Positions 18,159 through 27,951 of a stretch of 64,000 nucleotides of DNA are shown piece by piece; the stretch's first letter is position 1; each line of letters opens with the position of its first letter. Origin of the DNA: Erythrobacter sp. (GTDB taxonomy: Bacteria; Pseudomonadota; Alphaproteobacteria; Sphingomonadales; Sphingomonadaceae); contig CP073261.1 in assembly GCA_019739335.1 (NCBI GenBank), forward strand, positions 124,001 through 188,000. The letters are read 5' to 3'. Position numbers and translations under genes: made by a program. The notes beneath the pieces were generated by a model that was not told the DNA's origin, ran no database searches, and saw nothing but the letters and a program-made list of their open reading frames with translations.

Positions 18159-19121
18159 TTGATACAAAAAGTCAAGATCGCCTGCCTCCTGTCGGGCAAT
18201 GGCACCACCATGTCGGCACTGCTGTTCCAGTCGCGGCTGCCGGATTGCCCCTACGAAATCGTGCTGGTCGCCAGCAACAGCCCCGATGCGCCCGGCCTCA
18301 AGATCGCCGCTGCGGAGGGGATCGCCACTTTCGCCCACGATCACCACGGCATGGATCGCCGCGCGCACGAGGAAGTGATGGACGCAGCCCTGCGCGCCTC
18401 CGGAGCAGAGTATCTCGCGCTGTGCGGCTATATGCGCATCCTGACGGCCGATTTCGTCGCCGGATGGGAAGGCCGCATGGTCAACACCCATCCCTCGCTG
18501 CTGCCCAAGTTCAAGGGGCTCGACACCCACCAGCGCGCCATCGACGCGGGCGAAGCCTTCGGCGGCTGCTCCGTGCACGTCGTGACGCCCGAGTTGGATG
18601 GCGGGCCGCTGCTGGGACAAATGCCGGTGGCGATCCTGCCCGACGATACGGCGGACAGCCTCGCGCGCCGGGTGATCCTTGCCGAATACCAGCTCTACCC
18701 CCGCATGGTCGCCGACTATGTCGGCCGCGCCTATCGCGCCGACTGGTTGCAGGCACGGGTGCACGAACTGGCGATGGCGCTGCCCGAAGCGGAGGAGCGC
18801 GAAAGCCACGGTTCCCCAGGTTGGCACTGCGGCGGCAAGAGCGGCAAGTTCTTCGCCTATTTCGCCGACCAGCACCACGGCACCGAACATATCGCGGTGC
18901 TGGTCAAGACCGGCGGCCCGGACGAGGTAAACGGCCTGGCCGAAACCGCGCCGGACACCTATTTCAAGCCCGCCTACTATGGTGCGAGCGGCTGGGTCGG
19001 GATCATCCTCAATCGCCCCGGCGTCGACTGGGACAATGTCGCCGACTGGCTCCAGCGCAGCTGGCGCATGGTCGCGCCCAAGCGGCTGACGCGGCTGCAC
19101 GACGTAGCGGACCTGTTCTGA
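18159..19121 (+). CDS. purN: Phosphoribosylglycinamide formyltransferase fused to a YjbR-like domain
   Basis: A 320-residue fusion. Residues 1-190 are PurN, which transfers a formyl group from 10-formyl-THF to GAR: LLSGNGTTMSAL binds phosphate, and the catalytic set Asn109, His111 (NTHPSLLPKFKG) and Asp147 (ELDGGP) is intact. Residues ~195-320 match the MmcQ/YjbR (DUF419) fold: ELAMALPEAEERESHGSP, KFFAYFAD, GASGWVGIIL and DWLQRSWRMVAPKRL. The start is taken as TTG at 18159, with GGGAGGGGAG just upstream; the ATG at 18105 lies inside the repeat. The role of the extra domain is unknown. Confidence 0.85.
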   Translation: MIQKVKIACLLSGNGTTMSALLFQSRLPDCPYEIVLVASNSPDAPGLKIAAAEGIATFAHDHHGMDRRAHEEVMDAALRASGAEYLALCGYMRILTADFVAGWEGRMVNTHPSLLPKFKGLDTHQRAIDAGEAFGGCSVHVVTPELDGGPLLGQMPVAILPDDTADSLARRVILAEYQLYPRMVADYVGRAYRADWLQARVHELAMALPEAEERESHGSPGWHCGGKSGKFFAYFADQHHGTEHIAVLVKTGGPDEVNGLAETAPDTYFKPAYYGASGWVGIILNRPGVDWDNVADWLQRSWRMVAPKRLTRLHDVADLF

Positions 19122-19124
19122 AGC

Positions 19125-20378
19125 GTGGCCCCCCCGCCCCGCCCCCATCCGCTCAGCCGTTCGCCGCACGTTCAGCGCGTCTGCGGCTGGCTGGAGAGCG
19201 CATGGGACAAGGGGATCGCCAATCGCCCTTCGCTCGATCCCGATGTGCTGTGGGGCAAGGCCCTGCGCGACATTCCCGCCGAGGGTGAGCGCGGACCGCG
19301 CAGCGACGAGGACATGGCCGATTTCCGGCTGCGGCTGGAAGTGCTGGTTGAATCGCTGGAGGCGGAGGCGCGGCTCAATTCGCTCGGGCTGACGATGGCG
19401 CATGGGCAACTGGTGCGGGTGATCCGCCAGCGGCTGGAACTGGGCGAACTGTGGCGCGCGCAACCCGAAGTGGTCGAGCATAAGCTCGCCCCGCCGATCA
19501 TCGTCGTCGGGCAAATGCGCAGCGGCACTACTCGCGTGCATCGCCTGCTCGCCGCCGATCCCGCCCACGCCGCCACCCGCTTCTGCGACAGCTGGCTGCC
19601 CGTCCCGCGCCGTCCCGATACCCGCCCGGCATGGTCGGCGCTGACGCTGCTCGCCGCACGCACGCTCGATCCGTGGCTCGACAGCATCCACCCGTTCGGC
19701 ACCACCCGCGCCGACGAGGAACTGGGCTGGCTCGCCTGCGCGCTCGATCATTGCGCCTACGAAGCGCAGTGGCGCATTCCCGCCTTCACTGCCTTCAGCG
19801 AAGACCGCGACCCGGCGCCGGTCTATCGCGAATTCGCCCGCATCCTGCGCACCGACGCGCATTTCCACGGCAATGCCGATCGCCCGCGCGTGCTAAAGGT
19901 GCCGCAATTCGCCGAAGACCTGCCCGCGCTGTTGGCGCAGTTCCCCGATGCCCGCGTGGTGCTGACGAGCCGTGACGATGCCGACATTGCCCGCAGCTCC
20001 GCATCGCTGGTGGCGAACCAGATGACAATCCAGTCTGACGCGGTGGACATGGCGTGGCTCCAGGCCGAAGTGGCGCGCAAGATTGCGCTGCGACAGCAAC
20101 GGATGGACGTTGCCGTGGCGGGATTTACCGGACCGCTGGCAAAGGTCGATTTCGCCGCGCTGGATAGCGATTGGGAAGTGGCGATGGCGCAGCTCTACGC
20201 CGATCTCGGCCAGCCGCTTTCACCGGAGGCGCGCGAGGCGATGCGGGCCGAACGTGGGCGGATGGAGGCCGACGGCCACGAACACCATCGTCAGAGCTAT
20301 GACGATTTCGGCGATCCGTCGTCAGGCTCGACCGCGCGCAACATGAACACCAGCGAATTCGCCGACGGCCGCCCGTAG
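19125..20378 (+). CDS. Sulfotransferase family protein
   Basis: A 417-residue cytoplasmic protein with the PAPS 5'-phosphosulfate loop PIIVVGQMRSGTTRVHRLL near residue 125 and a 3'-phosphate-binding type segment around VVLTSRDDADIARSSASL. An N-terminal all-helical region of about 120 residues precedes it, as in many bacterial sulfotransferase_3 type proteins. The start is GTG, 3 bp after the purN stop. Its last 82 bp overlap the NTF2-like gene on the other strand. The acceptor substrate cannot be told. Confidence 0.8.
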   Translation: MAPPPRPHPLSRSPHVQRVCGWLESAWDKGIANRPSLDPDVLWGKALRDIPAEGERGPRSDEDMADFRLRLEVLVESLEAEARLNSLGLTMAHGQLVRVIRQRLELGELWRAQPEVVEHKLAPPIIVVGQMRSGTTRVHRLLAADPAHAATRFCDSWLPVPRRPDTRPAWSALTLLAARTLDPWLDSIHPFGTTRADEELGWLACALDHCAYEAQWRIPAFTAFSEDRDPAPVYREFARILRTDAHFHGNADRPRVLKVPQFAEDLPALLAQFPDARVVLTSRDDADIARSSASLVANQMTIQSDAVDMAWLQAEVARKIALRQQRMDVAVAGFTGPLAKVDFAALDSDWEVAMAQLYADLGQPLSPEAREAMRAERGRMEADGHEHHRQSYDDFGDPSSGSTARNMNTSEFADGRP

Positions 20379-20713
20379 GCCTGCCATTCGACCAGCTTGC
20401 CATCGATCACCACGGCTCTCCACTGCGTATCACAAGCGAGCACCGGATTGCTGGTGATTGACCGTCCCGTAAGCAGCGCGGAATCGCCGCGCGTGCTGGA
20501 GCGGTCTATCTCTACGCGAAGGTCGGGCGCTACCGAGTCGACACGCGCCAGTGCTTCCAGCATCGCTTCGCGTCCCTCTATCCGCCCCCCGCGACTGTCC
20601 TGAAATACCACATCGGGAGAGAGAATGGCAGCAAGCGCCTCGGCATTGCGGGTGTTGCACGCCTCGACGAACGCGAGCGCGACCTTCACCGGCGATTTGC
20701 GCTGCCATGGCAC
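20297..20713 (-). CDS. NTF2-like (SnoaL) domain protein
   Basis: A 138-residue single-domain protein with the NTF2/SnoaL-like pattern: helix KVALAFVEACNTRNAEALAA, then ILSPDVVFQDSRGG, EGREAMLEALARV and strands TQWRAVVIDGKLVEWQAYG. Members are small-ligand enzymes or binding proteins, often of unknown substrate. The GTG at 20713 is chosen as start because GGGGGAAG lies 6 bp upstream. The 3' end overlaps the sulfotransferase gene on the opposite strand by 82 bp. Confidence 0.7.
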   Translation of the reverse strand: MPWQRKSPVKVALAFVEACNTRNAEALAAILSPDVVFQDSRGGRIEGREAMLEALARVDSVAPDLRVEIDRSSTRGDSALLTGRSITSNPVLACDTQWRAVVIDGKLVEWQAYGRPSANSLVFMLRAVEPDDGSPKSS

Positions 20714-20870
20714 GATCGCTTCCCCCGCTTGCCTGAACGCGCTTGCATCTGCGCGACTCGCGCAGTTTCGCCGATCCCGTGGCGAAACGCGCAACGATTA
20801 CGGGGGTTTATACCACAGACTTCAGGCGGCGGAAATGCCGTTAACCAACAGATCCGCCGCGTGAAATTGC

Positions 20871-21293
20871 TTAGCCGACGATTTCGCTGTCATCGAAGAA
20901 GAAGGCGATTTCGATCGCCGCGTTCTCGTCGCTGTCCGAACCGTGCACGGTGTTCGCCTCGATGCTCTCGGCAAAAGCCTTGCGGATCGTGCCTTCCTCG
21001 GCATCGGCGGGGTTGGTCGCGCCCATGATCTTGCGGTTGCGCACCACGGCGTCTTCGCCTTCGAGAACTTGCACGACTACCGGGCCGGAGATCATGAAAT
21101 CGACCAGCTCGCCGAAGAACGGGCGTTCCTTGTGTACGGCGTAGAAGCCCTCGGCCTGGTCCTTGCTCATGTGGATGCGCTTGGAAGCGACCACGCGCAG
21201 GCCGGCCTTTTCCAGCATGTTGGTAACCGCACCGGTCAGGTTGCGGCGGGTGGCATCGGGCTTGATGATCGAAAAGGTGCGGGTAACCGCCAT
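20871..21293 (-). CDS. ndk: Nucleoside-diphosphate kinase
   Basis: A 140-residue NDK that balances nucleoside triphosphates by ping-pong transfer through a phosphohistidine. The N-terminus [18 protein letters not shown] is diagnostic. The catalytic His117 lies in [16 protein letters not shown], and [17 protein letters not shown] is present. The start at 21293 is the family start, with GGA upstream. Confidence 0.97.
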   Translation of the reverse strand: MAVTRTFSIIKPDATRRNLTGAVTNMLEKAGLRVVASKRIHMSKDQAEGFYAVHKERPFFGELVDFMISGPVVVQVLEGEDAVVRNRKIMGATNPADAEEGTIRKAFAESIEANTVHGSDSDENAAIEIAFFFDDSEIVG

Positions 21294-21379
21294 GGGAATT
21301 TCCTTTGGAATTTGGGACGTGGAGATTGCGCGCGCCCCTAGCGGCACAGTCGGTACACGGCAAGCCTGCTGGTGCGCGT

Positions 21380-21871
21380 CTAGTTGCGCCCGACCATCAG
21401 CATACCGCTCGATTCCTCGCCCGACCGGCTGGCATTGAAGCTGAACGCCTGTCCGTCCGGCCCTTCGCCGCCGATCATCATGGTATCGTTGGTGGTCATT
21501 TCCATTTCGATGACAAAACCCGCCGCTTCGGCCTGTTGCCGGTAATGCGCGACCATCTCTTCCGGAGAATCGCTGCTGGTCATTACCGTCATGCTGCCCT
21601 GCCCGTCGGCACCGCTCATCACAGAGCTCGAAGCGACCTGCGCACCTGGATAGACGGTGAAGCCATCGGGCAGACTGGCGGCAACATCAGTCCCGGAGTT
21701 AATGACGGTCTCGTTGCCATCTTTGTCTGTAAAACGGATCTGCGCTTCGTCACCGCTTTGATCGGCGTCGTATTCCACGGTGCCATCTTCGGTTTCGATG
21801 GTGCCGCTATCGCTACCGCCGCAGCCTGCGAGCAGAAGTGCCGCTGCCAAGCCTGTGCCGATTGTACGCAT
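21380..21871 (-). CDS. Small acidic lipoprotein of unknown function
   Basis: A 163-residue lipoprotein with a signal peptide ending in the lipobox LLAGC, then a Gly/Ser/Asp-rich spacer. The mature part has alternating strand-like segments ([38 protein letters not shown]) and a helix carrying [11 protein letters not shown]. This resembles small periplasmic proteins found in other sphingomonads. It probably sits in a single-gene unit upstream of ndk on the same strand. I do not recognise a named family. Confidence 0.7.
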   Translation of the reverse strand: MRTIGTGLAAALLLAGCGGSDSGTIETEDGTVEYDADQSGDEAQIRFTDKDGNETVINSGTDVAASLPDGFTVYPGAQVASSSVMSGADGQGSMTVMTSSDSPEEMVAHYRQQAEAAGFVIEMEMTTNDTMMIGGEGPDGQAFSFNASRSGEESSGMLMVGRN

Positions 21872-21934
21872 ATGTGCCTCCCCAAGAATGTGCCCAGAGA
21901 AAATCGCAGCTAATCGCGTGCGGTCAACCCCTCT

Positions 21935-22372
21935 TCACGGCCCTTCGACCCAGCGACCACCTTGCTGCTTCCAGAACTTGCGCTCCAGCCCCTCGCGGTC
22001 CTCCAGCGCCTTCCACGTCACCCGCGCGCCTGCCCGCGTGGTATCGTCGAACAGGAACAGCACCCGCGCGAAGCTCTCCCCGGGCTCACGCCATTGCCCG
22101 TCCGCGATCAGCAGGAATTTCGCACCGTTCACCGGCTCGACATCGTCGGACAGCAGGATCGGCTGGCGCGCATCGTACGCGTCCCCGGCAATCCCGTGGG
22201 CGAGGAAGGCTTCGGGCGACGCGGTCCACAGCGCCTGCGAGATTGCTTCCACCAGTTCGAGATCCTCGGCCACCACCAACAGTCGCTCGCCCGCCTCGCG
22301 CACCTTTCCCGCGAGCAGGGCAACGGCGGCGGGTGCAGGATCGGTGGACAGCAGATAAAAGTCGACTCTCAT
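21935..22372 (-). CDS. holC: DNA polymerase III chi subunit
   Basis: A 145-residue HolC, which links the clamp loader to single-strand binding protein. It begins [12 protein letters not shown], and the family helices ([19 protein letters not shown]) and core ([24 protein letters not shown]) are visible. The start at 22372 is chosen because it matches the family start and overlaps the stop of the upstream DUF2256 gene (ATGA). pepA lies further upstream on the same strand, an arrangement also known in other proteobacteria. Confidence 0.88.
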   Translation of the reverse strand: MRVDFYLLSTDPAPAAVALLAGKVREAGERLLVVAEDLELVEAISQALWTASPEAFLAHGIAGDAYDARQPILLSDDVEPVNGAKFLLIADGQWREPGESFARVLFLFDDTTRAGARVTWKALEDREGLERKFWKQQGGRWVEGP

Positions 22373-22524
22373 TCCGCAGACACCCCCTTCGAGCGCCGAC
22401 ACCGCTCGGAGCAATAGCGGACCTGCTCCCAGTCCCGCTCCCACTTCTTGCGCCAGGTAAACGGCAGACGGCAGGACTCGCAGATCTTGGACGGCAAGTC
22501 CGCCTTCTTGCGCATCCTCGCCAT
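22369..22524 (-). CDS. DUF2256-type zinc-finger-like small protein
   Basis: A 51-residue basic protein starting [18 protein letters not shown]. Two cysteine pairs, CESC and CSERC, are spaced around a Trp-rich basic core ([18 protein letters not shown]). This matches the DUF2256 pattern of a tiny treble-clef-like zinc-binding protein. Its stop overlaps the holC start by 3 bp, so it is part of a pepA-DUF2256-holC operon. A second in-frame ATG three codons in could also be the start. The function is unknown. Confidence 0.75.
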   Translation of the reverse strand: MARMRKKADLPSKICESCRLPFTWRKKWERDWEQVRYCSERCRRSKGVSAE

Positions 22525-22569
22525 TATTCTTGGCCTATTGCTTCGCTACTTGAGGCCAAGGCTACCCCC

Positions 22570-24033
22570 TCAACTTTCAGCGGTGTTGCGCACGAACCGG
22601 TCGAGCAGGCGCACCCCGTATCCGGTCGCGCCCTTGTCCCAGGTCGCGCCCGGCTTGTCGGCCCAGACCATCCCCGCGATATCGCAATGCGCCCACGGCG
22701 TATCGTTCTCGATGAAGCGCTGGAGGAACTGCGCAGCGGTGATCGATCCGGCAAAGCGCGGGCCGATATTTTTCATGTCCGCAATCGGGCTGTCGAGCAG
22801 CTTGTCGTATTCGGGCGCGAGCGGAAAACGCCACAGCTTGTCCCCCACCTGCTTGCCGGCACTGAGCAGATCGTCTGCCAGCGAGTCATTGTTCGAGAAT
22901 ATGCCCGCGTGTTCGCTGCCCAGCGCAATCATCATCGCACCCGTCAACGTGGCGAGATCGACGATGCGTGCGGGTTTGAATTCCTTCTGCACCCAGGTCA
23001 GCGCGTCGCACAGCACCAACCGCCCTTCGGCATCGGTGTTGAGCACCTCCACCGTCTGGCCGGACATGGTCCTCACCACGTCGCCGGGCCGCATCGCCTT
23101 GCCGTCGGGCATATTCTCGACCAACCCGCAGACGCCGACCACATTGGCCTTGGCCTTCCGCAGCGCCAGCGCCAGCATCGCGCCCGCCACTGCACCCGCG
23201 CCGCCCATGTCCCACTTCATGTCTTCCATGCCAGGTCCCGGCTTGATCGAGATACCGCCGGTGTCGAAAGTAACGCCCTTGCCCACCAGAGCAATCGGCG
23301 CTTCGCCCGCAGTGCCGCCCATCCACTTCATCGCCAGCAGGCGCGAGGGCCGTTCCGATCCAAGCCCCACGCCGAGCAGCGCGCCCATGCCGAGCGCTGC
23401 CATTTCTTCATCGCCCAGCACGACCAGTTCTACTCCGGTGCCTTCGAACCGCTTGCGGCAGCGTTCGACGAAGCTTTCGGGATAGATGATGTTCGCCGGT
23501 TCGGCGACCAGTTCGCGGGTGAATTCAACCCCGGTGGCGACCGCCTGTGCGTCCTCCCACGCCGCTTCGCTGCCTTCGGGAGCGCCGATGACCACGACCG
23601 TCTGCAAGGTGCGCTTTTGCTCGTCGCGCAACTTCGTGCGGTAGGTGTCCCAGCGCCACGCCCGCAGCCGCGCTCCGGTGAGCACCGCAGCTGTCGCGGC
23701 GGCATCGAGCCCGCTGGCACCGGCATCCAGCGCCAGCGAAGTTTCGCCGCTGGTGAGATACTTCGCGGTCAGTGCGGCGCCAGCCTTTTCAAGCGCTGCC
23801 TGCCGCCCGGCATCGTCCTTTTTGCCCGCACCCGCCAACACGAGGCGGACGACCTTGCCGCTCTCTTCGTGGAAGCCATCAAACAGTTGCCCGGGCTTGC
23901 CGGTGAACCGCGATGCCGCCGCGCCCTCTGCCATGGCGCGCGGCAGGTCGGCGGGGAGCTTGTCCTGATCCACCACGCGGGCATGGATTCTCGGGGTCTC
24001 GGCGGCAGGATTCTGGCGGAATTCGATCTTCAT
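22570..24033 (-). CDS. pepA: Leucyl aminopeptidase
   Basis: A 487-residue M17 zinc aminopeptidase acting on N-terminal residues of peptides in the cytoplasm. The catalytic domain shows KGVTFDTGGISIKPG, DMGGAGAVAGAM and the signature NTDAEGRLVLCD with metal-binding acidic residues. The lysine in GKGVTFDTGG and arginine in EGRL complete the active site. The start at 24033 has GGGAG 5 bp upstream. It is divergent from lptD over a 111-bp space. Confidence 0.95.
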   Translation of the reverse strand: MKIEFRQNPAAETPRIHARVVDQDKLPADLPRAMAEGAAASRFTGKPGQLFDGFHEESGKVVRLVLAGAGKKDDAGRQAALEKAGAALTAKYLTSGETSLALDAGASGLDAAATAAVLTGARLRAWRWDTYRTKLRDEQKRTLQTVVVIGAPEGSEAAWEDAQAVATGVEFTRELVAEPANIIYPESFVERCRKRFEGTGVELVVLGDEEMAALGMGALLGVGLGSERPSRLLAMKWMGGTAGEAPIALVGKGVTFDTGGISIKPGPGMEDMKWDMGGAGAVAGAMLALALRKAKANVVGVCGLVENMPDGKAMRPGDVVRTMSGQTVEVLNTDAEGRLVLCDALTWVQKEFKPARIVDLATLTGAMMIALGSEHAGIFSNNDSLADDLLSAGKQVGDKLWRFPLAPEYDKLLDSPIADMKNIGPRFAGSITAAQFLQRFIENDTPWAHCDIAGMVWADKPGATWDKGATGYGVRLLDRFVRNTAES

Positions 24034-24144
24034 GGAAGCTCCCGGAGGCTGTTGTGTGGCGCAATTGCGGCACGGCGTTGGACCCGATCCAGGCCGTGCA
24101 AAGCTGGCGTTGCAGTTAGGGGCGCGCGGTGCGATAGGCAAGCC

Positions 24145-26454
24145 ATGCTCCCCGGTCGCCCCCCCGGCTCCCTTCCCGTGCCGACCAACGCTGCACGTCC
24201 GCTGGCCATCGCTGCCGCAGCGCTGTTGCTTGCCTGCACCTCCGTATCGGCGCTGGCGCAGGATCTCGACCTGCGCGATGCCGAGCCTGCCGCGCAAGAT
24301 GTTCCGCCGCAGCCCGACGGGCCGGTTACTCCGGAATTCAATCAGGCTGGCCAAAGGCAGATCGGCTTCGAAGCCGACAATCTGGAATACAACCAGGATA
24401 CCGACACGATCACCGCTTCGGGCAACGTGGTGTTGCGTTCGGGGGATCAGTCGGTCCGCTCCGATGCAGTTACGTGGAACCGCAGCACCGGGGAAATCGT
24501 CGCCACCGGCATGGTCCGGCTGGTGGACGAGGACGGCAACCAGCTATTCTCGGATCGGTTGACGCTCACCGACGAGCTGGAAGCAGGAGCAATGAGCAAC
24601 CTTTTGCTCGCCTTCCGGCAGGGCGGGCGGCTGGCTGCGGAACAGGGCACCCGCAATGCGGGGGGCGATATCGAACTGACCCGCGCCGCCTATTCCGGTT
24701 GCCCGGTGGTCGATAGCGAAGGCTGCCCGCGCAGCCCGAGCTGGCGCATTACCGCAGACCGGGTCTATTACGACAACGAAACCGCGCGCATCCGCTTCTC
24801 CGGTGCCTATCTGGAAATTTTCGGCGCCCGTATCCTGCCCCTGTCGGGATTTTCGATCCGCGCCGATGGCGGCCCGAGCAGCGGTTTCTTCGTGCCGGAT
24901 ATCGGCATTACTGCATCGAACGGGATCGAACTTTCAGGCAGCTATTACCTGCGGCTGGCCGAGAACCGCGACCTGACGCTGACCGGCTACGTGTTCACCG
25001 AAGCCGCGCCGATGGTCTCCGCCAATTACCGCCAGTTGACCGACCGGGGCGCGTTTCAGGTGACCGGCTATGCCACCTACGGATCACGCATTCCGCTCAC
25101 TGCTGAAACCCCCGGATCGCAGGACGACTTCCGCGGCTATTTCGCCGCCAACGGGCGCTTCCAGCTGGACGAGAACTGGACCGCCACCGGCTCGCTCCGC
25201 CTTGCCAGCGACCGCACATTCCTGCGGCGTTACGATATCAGCCGGGAGGATCGCATCCGCTCGGTCATCGAGCTCGAACGGATCGACCGCAATTCCTACG
25301 TTTCGATAGCCGGCTGGGCGACGCAGGCGCTGCTGGTCAGCACCGATCAGGGGCAAGTGCCGCTGGCCCTGCCGCTGATCGACGCGCGCTATCGGCTGGA
25401 AGACCCGCTGCTCGGCGGGCAAGTGGAATTGCAGGCGAACACCCTCGCCATCACCCGCGCCGAAGGGCAGGACAGCCAGCGCGCCTTTGCCCGCGCGCAA
25501 TGGGACCTGCGGCGGATCACGCCGTGGGGGCAGGAAGTCACCGTGACCGGGCTGGTGCGCGGCGATGTCTATCATTCGGACAACAACCTGCTCACGCCTA
25601 CCCCCAGCTATCGCGGCGAAGGCGGCTGGCAGGCGCGCGGCATCGCGATTGCGGCGGTGGACGTGGCCTGGCCCTTCATCGGCAGCTTTGCCGGGGGCAC
25701 GCAGATCCTCACCCCGCGCCTGCAACTGGTGGCCGCGCCGTCGATCAACAACCTCGACATTCCCAACGAGGATTCGCGCGCCATCGACCTGGAGGATTCG
25801 AACCTCTTCGCATTGAACCGCTTCCCCGGCTACGACCGGGTGGAGGATGGTGTGCGGCTGACCTATGGCGTCGACTGGCAGGCCAATTTCCCCGGCTGGC
25901 GGATCAGCACCACCATCGGCCAGTCCTACCGCCTCACTGACGAGCCGAACCTGTTCCCCGATGGCACCGGGCTGAACGAGCAGTTCTCCGATTTCGTCGG
26001 CCGCACCGAGGTGCGCTATAACGATTTCATCAAGCTGACGCACCGTTTCCGGCTCGACAAGGACAATTTCGCCGTCCGCCGCAACGAGGTGGATGCGACG
26101 GTTGGATCGGACCGGACCTACCTCGAGGTCGGCTATCTGCGGCTCGACCGGGATATCGACCTGACCTTCGAGGATTTGCAGGATCGCGAGGAATTGCGCG
26201 CCGCCGGGCGTTTCGCCTTCGCCCGATACTGGTCGGTGTTCGGCAGCGCGGTGGTCAATCTGACCGACCGCGAGGAAGACCCGTCCTTTACTGCCGACGG
26301 TTTCGAACCTTTGCGCACCCGGCTCGGGATTGCCTACGCGGACGATTGCCTGGAATTCGGGCTCACCTGGCGGCGCGATTACATCCGGCTGGCGGATGCG
26401 CAGAGCGGAAGCAGCTTCCGCCTGCATTTCGCGCTGCGCAATCTCGGTTTCTGA
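24145..26454 (+). CDS. lptD: LPS-assembly protein LptD
   Basis: A 769-residue outer-membrane protein that inserts lipopolysaccharide into the outer leaflet. A signal peptide (about residues 1-38, ending ALA) precedes the periplasmic OstA-like beta-jellyroll (FEADNLEYNQDTDTITASG, VRSDAVTWNRSTGEIVATG). The long C-terminal part is a beta-barrel rich in alternating aromatic strands, ending HFALRNLGF with the terminal phenylalanine expected for BAM-dependent insertion. It is followed by surA, whose product chaperones LptD folding. Confidence 0.93.
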   Translation: MLPGRPPGSLPVPTNAARPLAIAAAALLLACTSVSALAQDLDLRDAEPAAQDVPPQPDGPVTPEFNQAGQRQIGFEADNLEYNQDTDTITASGNVVLRSGDQSVRSDAVTWNRSTGEIVATGMVRLVDEDGNQLFSDRLTLTDELEAGAMSNLLLAFRQGGRLAAEQGTRNAGGDIELTRAAYSGCPVVDSEGCPRSPSWRITADRVYYDNETARIRFSGAYLEIFGARILPLSGFSIRADGGPSSGFFVPDIGITASNGIELSGSYYLRLAENRDLTLTGYVFTEAAPMVSANYRQLTDRGAFQVTGYATYGSRIPLTAETPGSQDDFRGYFAANGRFQLDENWTATGSLRLASDRTFLRRYDISREDRIRSVIELERIDRNSYVSIAGWATQALLVSTDQGQVPLALPLIDARYRLEDPLLGGQVELQANTLAITRAEGQDSQRAFARAQWDLRRITPWGQEVTVTGLVRGDVYHSDNNLLTPTPSYRGEGGWQARGIAIAAVDVAWPFIGSFAGGTQILTPRLQLVAAPSINNLDIPNEDSRAIDLEDSNLFALNRFPGYDRVEDGVRLTYGVDWQANFPGWRISTTIGQSYRLTDEPNLFPDGTGLNEQFSDFVGRTEVRYNDFIKLTHRFRLDKDNFAVRRNEVDATVGSDRTYLEVGYLRLDRDIDLTFEDLQDREELRAAGRFAFARYWSVFGSAVVNLTDREEDPSFTADGFEPLRTRLGIAYADDCLEFGLTWRRDYIRLADAQSGSSFRLHFALRNLGF

Positions 26455-26597
26455 GGTTAGCCTTAGCTGCGGCGTTGGCAGCGGCGTAGCATTTGGCTAG
26501 TGAGCGTGGCTCAGCAACCGTTCAGCCGCTGCATGACAGGGGCAGGCGTATTATGGGGCGTGCAACCTGCCACGCCGTTTACAGGATTATAGCCAAC

Positions 26598-27947
26598 GTG
26601 ATTTCCTTTGCGAACAAAATCTTCCGGCTCACTCTCGCCAGTGCCAGCGCGATGGCGATGGCTACTTCGGCGCAGGCACAGGTGGAAGCGACGGGAAGCG
26701 ATGCCTTCAACTTCCCGGAAGATATTTCCTTCATCGTGCAGCCGAACGATCCGAACGAACGCCGCGCCACCGCGCGGGTGAACGGGGCGATCATCACCGG
26801 CACCGATGTCGATCACCGGGTGGCGTTGATCCTCTCGGCCCAGGAAGTCGAATTGCCGCCCGAAGAAGTGGCTCGCCTGCGGTTGCAGGTGCTGCGCAAC
26901 CTGATCGACGAGACGCTTCAGGTGCAGGAGGCCGCCGCCCAGGATATGGCCGTGACCGACGAAGAGGTAAACCAGTCCTATGAGCGCTTCGCAGTGGAGT
27001 CGCAGGGGATGAGCGTGACGGAAATGGATGCCTACCTCGCCTCGATCGGCTCGTCCCCGCGTTCGATCAAGCGGCAGATCCAGGGCGAATTGGCGTGGGA
27101 CCGGCTGCTGCGTCGAAACGTCGCGCCGTTCGTCAACGTGTCCGAAGGCGAAGTGACTGATCTGTGGACCCGGTTGCAGGAATCGCGCGGCACGACGGAA
27201 TACCGGCTGGGCGAGATTTTCCTCTCCGCCAACGCCACCAACCGCGCGCAGGTTCTCGCCAACGCCAACCAGATCATTGCCCAGTTGCGCGAAGGCGGCA
27301 GCTTTGTCGCTTATGCGCGGCAGTTTTCCGAAGCCTCGAGCGCGGTGGTCGGCGGTGACCTTGGCTGGATCCGCCTCGCCCAGCTGCAGCAGCCGCAGCT
27401 TGAAGCGGCAGCGGCGCAGATGACGCCCGGCCAGCTGGTCGGGCCGCTGGAAATTCCTGGCGGCTTTTCGATCCTGCTGATGATCGACCAGCGCCAGATC
27501 GGCATGGCGGACCCGCGCGATGCGGTGCTCAGCCTGAAGCAGATTTCCATCGCCTTCCCGCCCGGAACTTCCGAAGCCGAAGCCGAGCGGCGCGGCACCG
27601 AATTCATCGATGCGGTGCAGGCGATGAACGGCTGCGGCGACGCCGATGCGCAGGCAGCGGCCATCGGCGCAACCACGGTGGACAACGATGAAATCCCCGC
27701 GCGGGCCTTGCCCGAAGCCCTGCAAAGCGTGCTGTTGCAACTCAACGTCGGGCAGGTCTCGCCGCCGTTCGGTGACCTGTCCGAAGGCATCCGCGTGCTG
27801 ATGCTGTGCGGTCGGGACGATCCCGATGAAGTGCTCGGCCCGTCTGTGGACGTGCTGATGTCGCAGTTGGAAGAAGAACGCATCAACCGCCGCGCCCAGC
27901 GCTACATCCGCGATCTTCGCCGCGACGCGGTGATCGACTATAACTGA
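26598..27947 (+). CDS. surA: SurA-like periplasmic peptidylprolyl isomerase
   Basis: A protein of about 449 residues with a signal peptide (hydrophobic core LTLASASAMAMATSAQA), an N-terminal SurA helical domain (RVNGAIITGTDVDHRVAL, LRNLIDETLQVQEA) and a parvulin domain (EIFLSANATNRAQVLANA through GGDLGWIRLAQL). It should escort outer-membrane proteins, fitting its place right after lptD. The GTG at 26598 gives a normal-length signal peptide; the ATG at 26553 is an alternative. It is followed 4 bp later by pdxA. Confidence 0.88.
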   Translation: MISFANKIFRLTLASASAMAMATSAQAQVEATGSDAFNFPEDISFIVQPNDPNERRATARVNGAIITGTDVDHRVALILSAQEVELPPEEVARLRLQVLRNLIDETLQVQEAAAQDMAVTDEEVNQSYERFAVESQGMSVTEMDAYLASIGSSPRSIKRQIQGELAWDRLLRRNVAPFVNVSEGEVTDLWTRLQESRGTTEYRLGEIFLSANATNRAQVLANANQIIAQLREGGSFVAYARQFSEASSAVVGGDLGWIRLAQLQQPQLEAAAAQMTPGQLVGPLEIPGGFSILLMIDQRQIGMADPRDAVLSLKQISIAFPPGTSEAEAERRGTEFIDAVQAMNGCGDADAQAAAIGATTVDNDEIPARALPEALQSVLLQLNVGQVSPPFGDLSEGIRVLMLCGRDDPDEVLGPSVDVLMSQLEEERINRRAQRYIRDLRRDAVIDYN

Positions 27948-27951
27948 TCGG

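Noticed and set aside
17631..19868. 745-codon minus-strand frame across purM, the repeat element, purN and the sulfotransferase gene
   Set aside because: It crosses three well-supported genes and a palindromic repeat and has no family similarity.
21838..24144. Long upstream in-frame extension of lptD
   Set aside because: The extension is antisense to holC, the DUF2256 gene and pepA; the LptD signal peptide begins at 24145.
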